Part shown: piece by piece, positions 62,141-64,000 of the stretch
Layout of the letters: every line of letters begins with the position of its first letter
Numbering within the stretch: the stretch's first letter is position 1
Notes under the pieces: generated by a model
What the model was told of the DNA's origin: nothing
The model's database searches: none
Seen by the model: the letters and a program-made list of their open reading frames with translations, nothing else
NCBI GenBank assembly: GCA_965220485.1
Contig: OZ244832.1
Span: forward strand, 1,488,001 to 1,552,000
Direction: 5' to 3'
DNA length: 64,000 bases
Origin: Aldehydirespirator sp965220485
GTDB taxonomy: Bacteria; Actinomycetota; Acidimicrobiia; Acidimicrobiales; Aldehydirespiratoraceae
Program-made: the position numbers and the translations under genes

Positions 62141-63612
62141 GCGCTTTAGGCGACAGCGTCGCAGCACACCGGGAGGCCTTCGTCGACGACCTCTGCGCCC
62201 GCGGCTTCCGGCTGCTCACTGACCGTCGGACCCTCGTGGGCGACATTGATGTTGAAGGCAAGCCTGTCGAGCACCAGATCGTGCTGACCGAGGATTTTCC
62301 GGTTACCAAGCCCGTGGTGTCAACCCCCGGCGGCGAGGGGGGTCTGTCGTGGCACCGCGAGTCCAACGGCCGGTTCTGTTTGTGGTCCGATGACGACGCC
62401 GCGGACCTGCCTTGGAGCAGTGCTGACGCGGTCATTGATCGAGTCATGCAATGGCACGCCAATGACGCCGCAGGGTGGCCCGATGATCAACCCGATCTCG
62501 ACTTGGAGAGATACTGGCCGAGCATCGATGAACTGGTTATCTACCCGGATCTCGCTCCGCTCACCGGAGAGCCATGCAAGGCAAGGCGGGGAAACCACAA
62601 TGTTTGGGAGATCGCGAAGGGCAAGGCTCCGCCGAAGAAGCCGCGATGGGCGGGAGCCGCAGTGGTTGATGTCGGCGAACTCAACGAGCCCGTCCGCTCC
62701 TTCGACGAGCTTGCCGAGGTGCTGGGCTCTGGTGAGGCTGAAACACTGCGGCTAGCGATCGAAAGGGGCCGGCTCAGGTTCCTGATGGTGCGCTACAGGC
62801 GCCAAGGATCCGAAGCCGCGCTTGCGCTCATCGCCAGGGACAAGAACACCAATCACCTGTTCGCTGCCGGTGCCGCTCATGCTGGCGCATCGACCTACCT
62901 TCTGCGGGCGGGCCTGGACGCCGAAGTCCTCCGTGTGACATCCGTAGCGATCGTCGGAGTCGGAGCCGTCGGATCCCTCCTTGCTGAGATGCTCGCTCGC
63001 TCAGGTGTCGGCCGCCTCACCCTGGTTGATCATGACCGTGTCCGGCCGGGAAACTGCATCCGCCATGTAGCCACCCGCAAAGATGTCGGCCGAGCCAAGA
63101 CCGAAGCCGTCAAGCAGCACCTTGTTGAATCCGGGGCCATTGCACAAGATGCCGTGATGTCCAGGCACCAAGAACTCACGTCTGTAAGCGACACCGAAGA
63201 CCTCTTCGACAACCATGACCTCGTGATAGATGCGACCGGCAACGGACCTGCCACGGCTTTGGTTCTCACTGCGAACCGGATCCTCGACAAGCCCGCGATC
63301 ACGGTCTGTCTGCAGCGATCAGGCAGCATCGCACGGGTAGACCGCTTCCCCCTGCGCACCGGCGAGCGCCACGACCCACCGTTGCCGCCGGGCGGGCCGA
63401 GCCTGGTGCTGCGCGAGGGCGGATGCGGCGATCCAGTGTCCCCAACACCGCCATGGGCCTGCGCCGCGGCCGCGGCCCGAGCCGCGGGAATGGCAGCCGA
63501 TCTGCTCTCAGGACGCCACATGTATCCCCCCACAGTCATCGACGGGCTGATCGGCCAATCCGACGGCCCCCCCCCCCCCCCCCCCCCCCCGATAAGCCCA
63601 TCTCAGCAATGA
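62137..63612 (+). CDS. CBASS Cap2-like E2-E1 ubiquitin-transfer fusion enzyme
   Basis: 491 residues from GTG 62137 (overlap GTGA). N-terminal E2-like domain with Cys81 in NGRFCLWSDDDAADLPW, the expected thioester site; C-terminal ThiF/E1 adenylation domain with VAIVGVGAVGSLLAEMLARSG (ATP loop near 283), DHDRVRPGNCIRH, and a second Cys at about 430 (REGGCGDPVSP), where the E1 thioester Cys is expected. In type II CBASS this enzyme attaches the CD-NTase C-terminus to a target and primes it. The end reads PPPPPPPP-ISPSQQ, coded by a 24-C run. Its stop overlaps the JAB gene (ATGA). Confidence 0.88.
   Translation: MSALGDSVAAHREAFVDDLCARGFRLLTDRRTLVGDIDVEGKPVEHQIVLTEDFPVTKPVVSTPGGEGGLSWHRESNGRFCLWSDDDAADLPWSSADAVIDRVMQWHANDAAGWPDDQPDLDLERYWPSIDELVIYPDLAPLTGEPCKARRGNHNVWEIAKGKAPPKKPRWAGAAVVDVGELNEPVRSFDELAEVLGSGEAETLRLAIERGRLRFLMVRYRRQGSEAALALIARDKNTNHLFAAGAAHAGASTYLLRAGLDAEVLRVTSVAIVGVGAVGSLLAEMLARSGVGRLTLVDHDRVRPGNCIRHVATRKDVGRAKTEAVKQHLVESGAIAQDAVMSRHQELTSVSDTEDLFDNHDLVIDATGNGPATALVLTANRILDKPAITVCLQRSGSIARVDRFPLRTGERHDPPLPPGGPSLVLREGGCGDPVSPTPPWACAAAAARAAGMAADLLSGRHMYPPTVIDGLIGQSDGPPPPPPPPISPSQQ
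63567..63590. repeat. 24-C homopolymer tract near the end of the E2-E1 gene
   Basis: Uninterrupted C24. With 24 C the E2-E1 frame stops at 63612, overlapping the JAB ATG; with 25 C it would read without stop into the JAB gene (gat aag ccc atc tca gca atg) giving a fusion; with 23 C it stops at 63595. Confidence 0.9.
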
Positions 63613-64000
63613 CGCCCAAAGGGTGCCGGATCGTCGTCGAACCGGCGTGCTGGCGGACCATCGCCGATTTCGCGTCGGTGCAATCTGGGCGTGAGACGGG
63701 CGGAATACTGCTCGGATGGCGCCACAGCGCAGGCGTGTATGTGTGTGACGCTGCGGAAGTCCCCGACACGCGGGCGAGCCGCACCCAGTACCTGCGCCGC
63801 CACCGCCTCGCATCGGAGTCCCTTGACCGCTTCCTGGACACACTCCCAGCGCGATCGCCGGTCGGCTACGTAGGGGAATGGCACACCCACCCAGCTCCTC
63901 AGGGCCCGAGCCGCGCAGACCGCAAGCAACTCAAGAAACTCTCCCAGCACCTCCACAACGATGTAGCGCTCATCGTCGCCGTGCACGACCCGCGCTCTGG
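63609..64000 (+). CDS. CBASS Cap3-like JAB/JAMM peptidase (3' end cut by window)
   Basis: Starts ATG 63609 and runs past the window. E in SGRETGGILLG and the JAMM motif EWHTHPAPQGPSRADRK (HxH-x7-S-x2-D) are complete. In type II CBASS Cap3 cleaves the CD-NTase conjugate, counteracting Cap2. The effector gene would be expected further right. Confidence 0.88.
   Translation, partial: MTPKGCRIVVEPACWRTIADFASVQSGRETGGILLGWRHSAGVYVCDAAEVPDTRASRTQYLRRHRLASESLDRFLDTLPARSPVGYVGEWHTHPAPQGPSRADRKQLKKLSQHLHNDVALIVAVHDPRS

Noticed and set aside
62137..64000. A ubiquitin-like (Bil or 6A-type) conjugation operon rather than CBASS
   Set aside because: The upstream gene is a CD-NTase with its catalytic residues, and no ubiquitin-like protein gene is present.

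Overview
The window is GC-rich (roughly two thirds G+C) bacterial chromosome with actinobacterial traits: a DUF3151 protein, DEDDy/HRDC RNase D, a 13E12-type DUF222/HNH protein, a cysM/cyclic-nucleotide phosphodiesterase/rph/rdgB block like the mycobacterial Rv1336-Rv1341 neighbourhood, a Mec-type peptidase, and a tmRNA tag ending in LVLVA. Surface proteins with S-layer-like repeats, a sortase with non-LPXTG substrates and the repeat-rich intergenic regions make me favour Acidimicrobiia; this placement is inference. || Layout. 0-8 kb: C-terminal part of a CLC channel, rnd, rhodanese, mobA, DUF3151 protein, pyruvate kinase and a glycerophosphodiesterase, followed by a 1.1 kb gene-free stretch holding a promoter and about 600 nt of sequence that folds into many short GC hairpins (candidate large structured RNA) between copies of a dispersed repeat. 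8.5-16.6 kb: variable surface island with two secreted sortase-type substrates, a sortase (and a truncated sortase copy), a frameshifted metallopeptidase/fibronectin/cadherin/S-layer-repeat protein, a VapBC pair, and two extra fragments of the gltD 3' end. 16.6-22.8 kb: gltD and gltB (glutamate synthase). 23-32 kb: potassium block with three trkH genes in tandem, trkA, a 5-formyl-THF cyclo-ligase and a K+-dependent-type membrane pyrophosphatase. 32-40 kb: alcohol dehydrogenase, PfkB kinase, menB, RNA uracil methyltransferase, rpe, clpP, HNH protein, tRNA-Leu(TAG). 40.4-42.2 kb: a small restriction-modification system between the tRNA gene and rdgB. 42.3-51.7 kb: rdgB, rph, phosphodiesterase, rpmG, rpmB, cysM, an MFS exporter, a MaoC-hydrolase fusion, Mec-like JAMM peptidase, smpB, a SWEET-like protein and a RelE/Phd module. 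51.8-52.2 kb: tmRNA. 52.3-64 kb: a defence-rich accessory region downstream of tmRNA: AlpA, a second R-M system, AbiE-like pair, DUF2188, DprA with phosphoribosyltransferase remnants, a NYN nuclease broken by frameshifts, and a type II CBASS operon (CD-NTase, E2-E1, JAB peptidase) that runs off the right end. || Two themes recur. First, many intergenic regions carry tandem repeats built from the last codons and stop of the neighbouring gene (rnd, trkA) or from short flanking sequence (18, 29, 40, 62 and 74 bp periods). Second, several accessory genes are interrupted by single-base shifts (surface protein, NYN, CD-NTase) and a 24-C run sits between the CBASS E2-E1 and JAB genes; these are either real decay or phase switching, or indel errors in the assembly, and the sequence alone cannot separate these.
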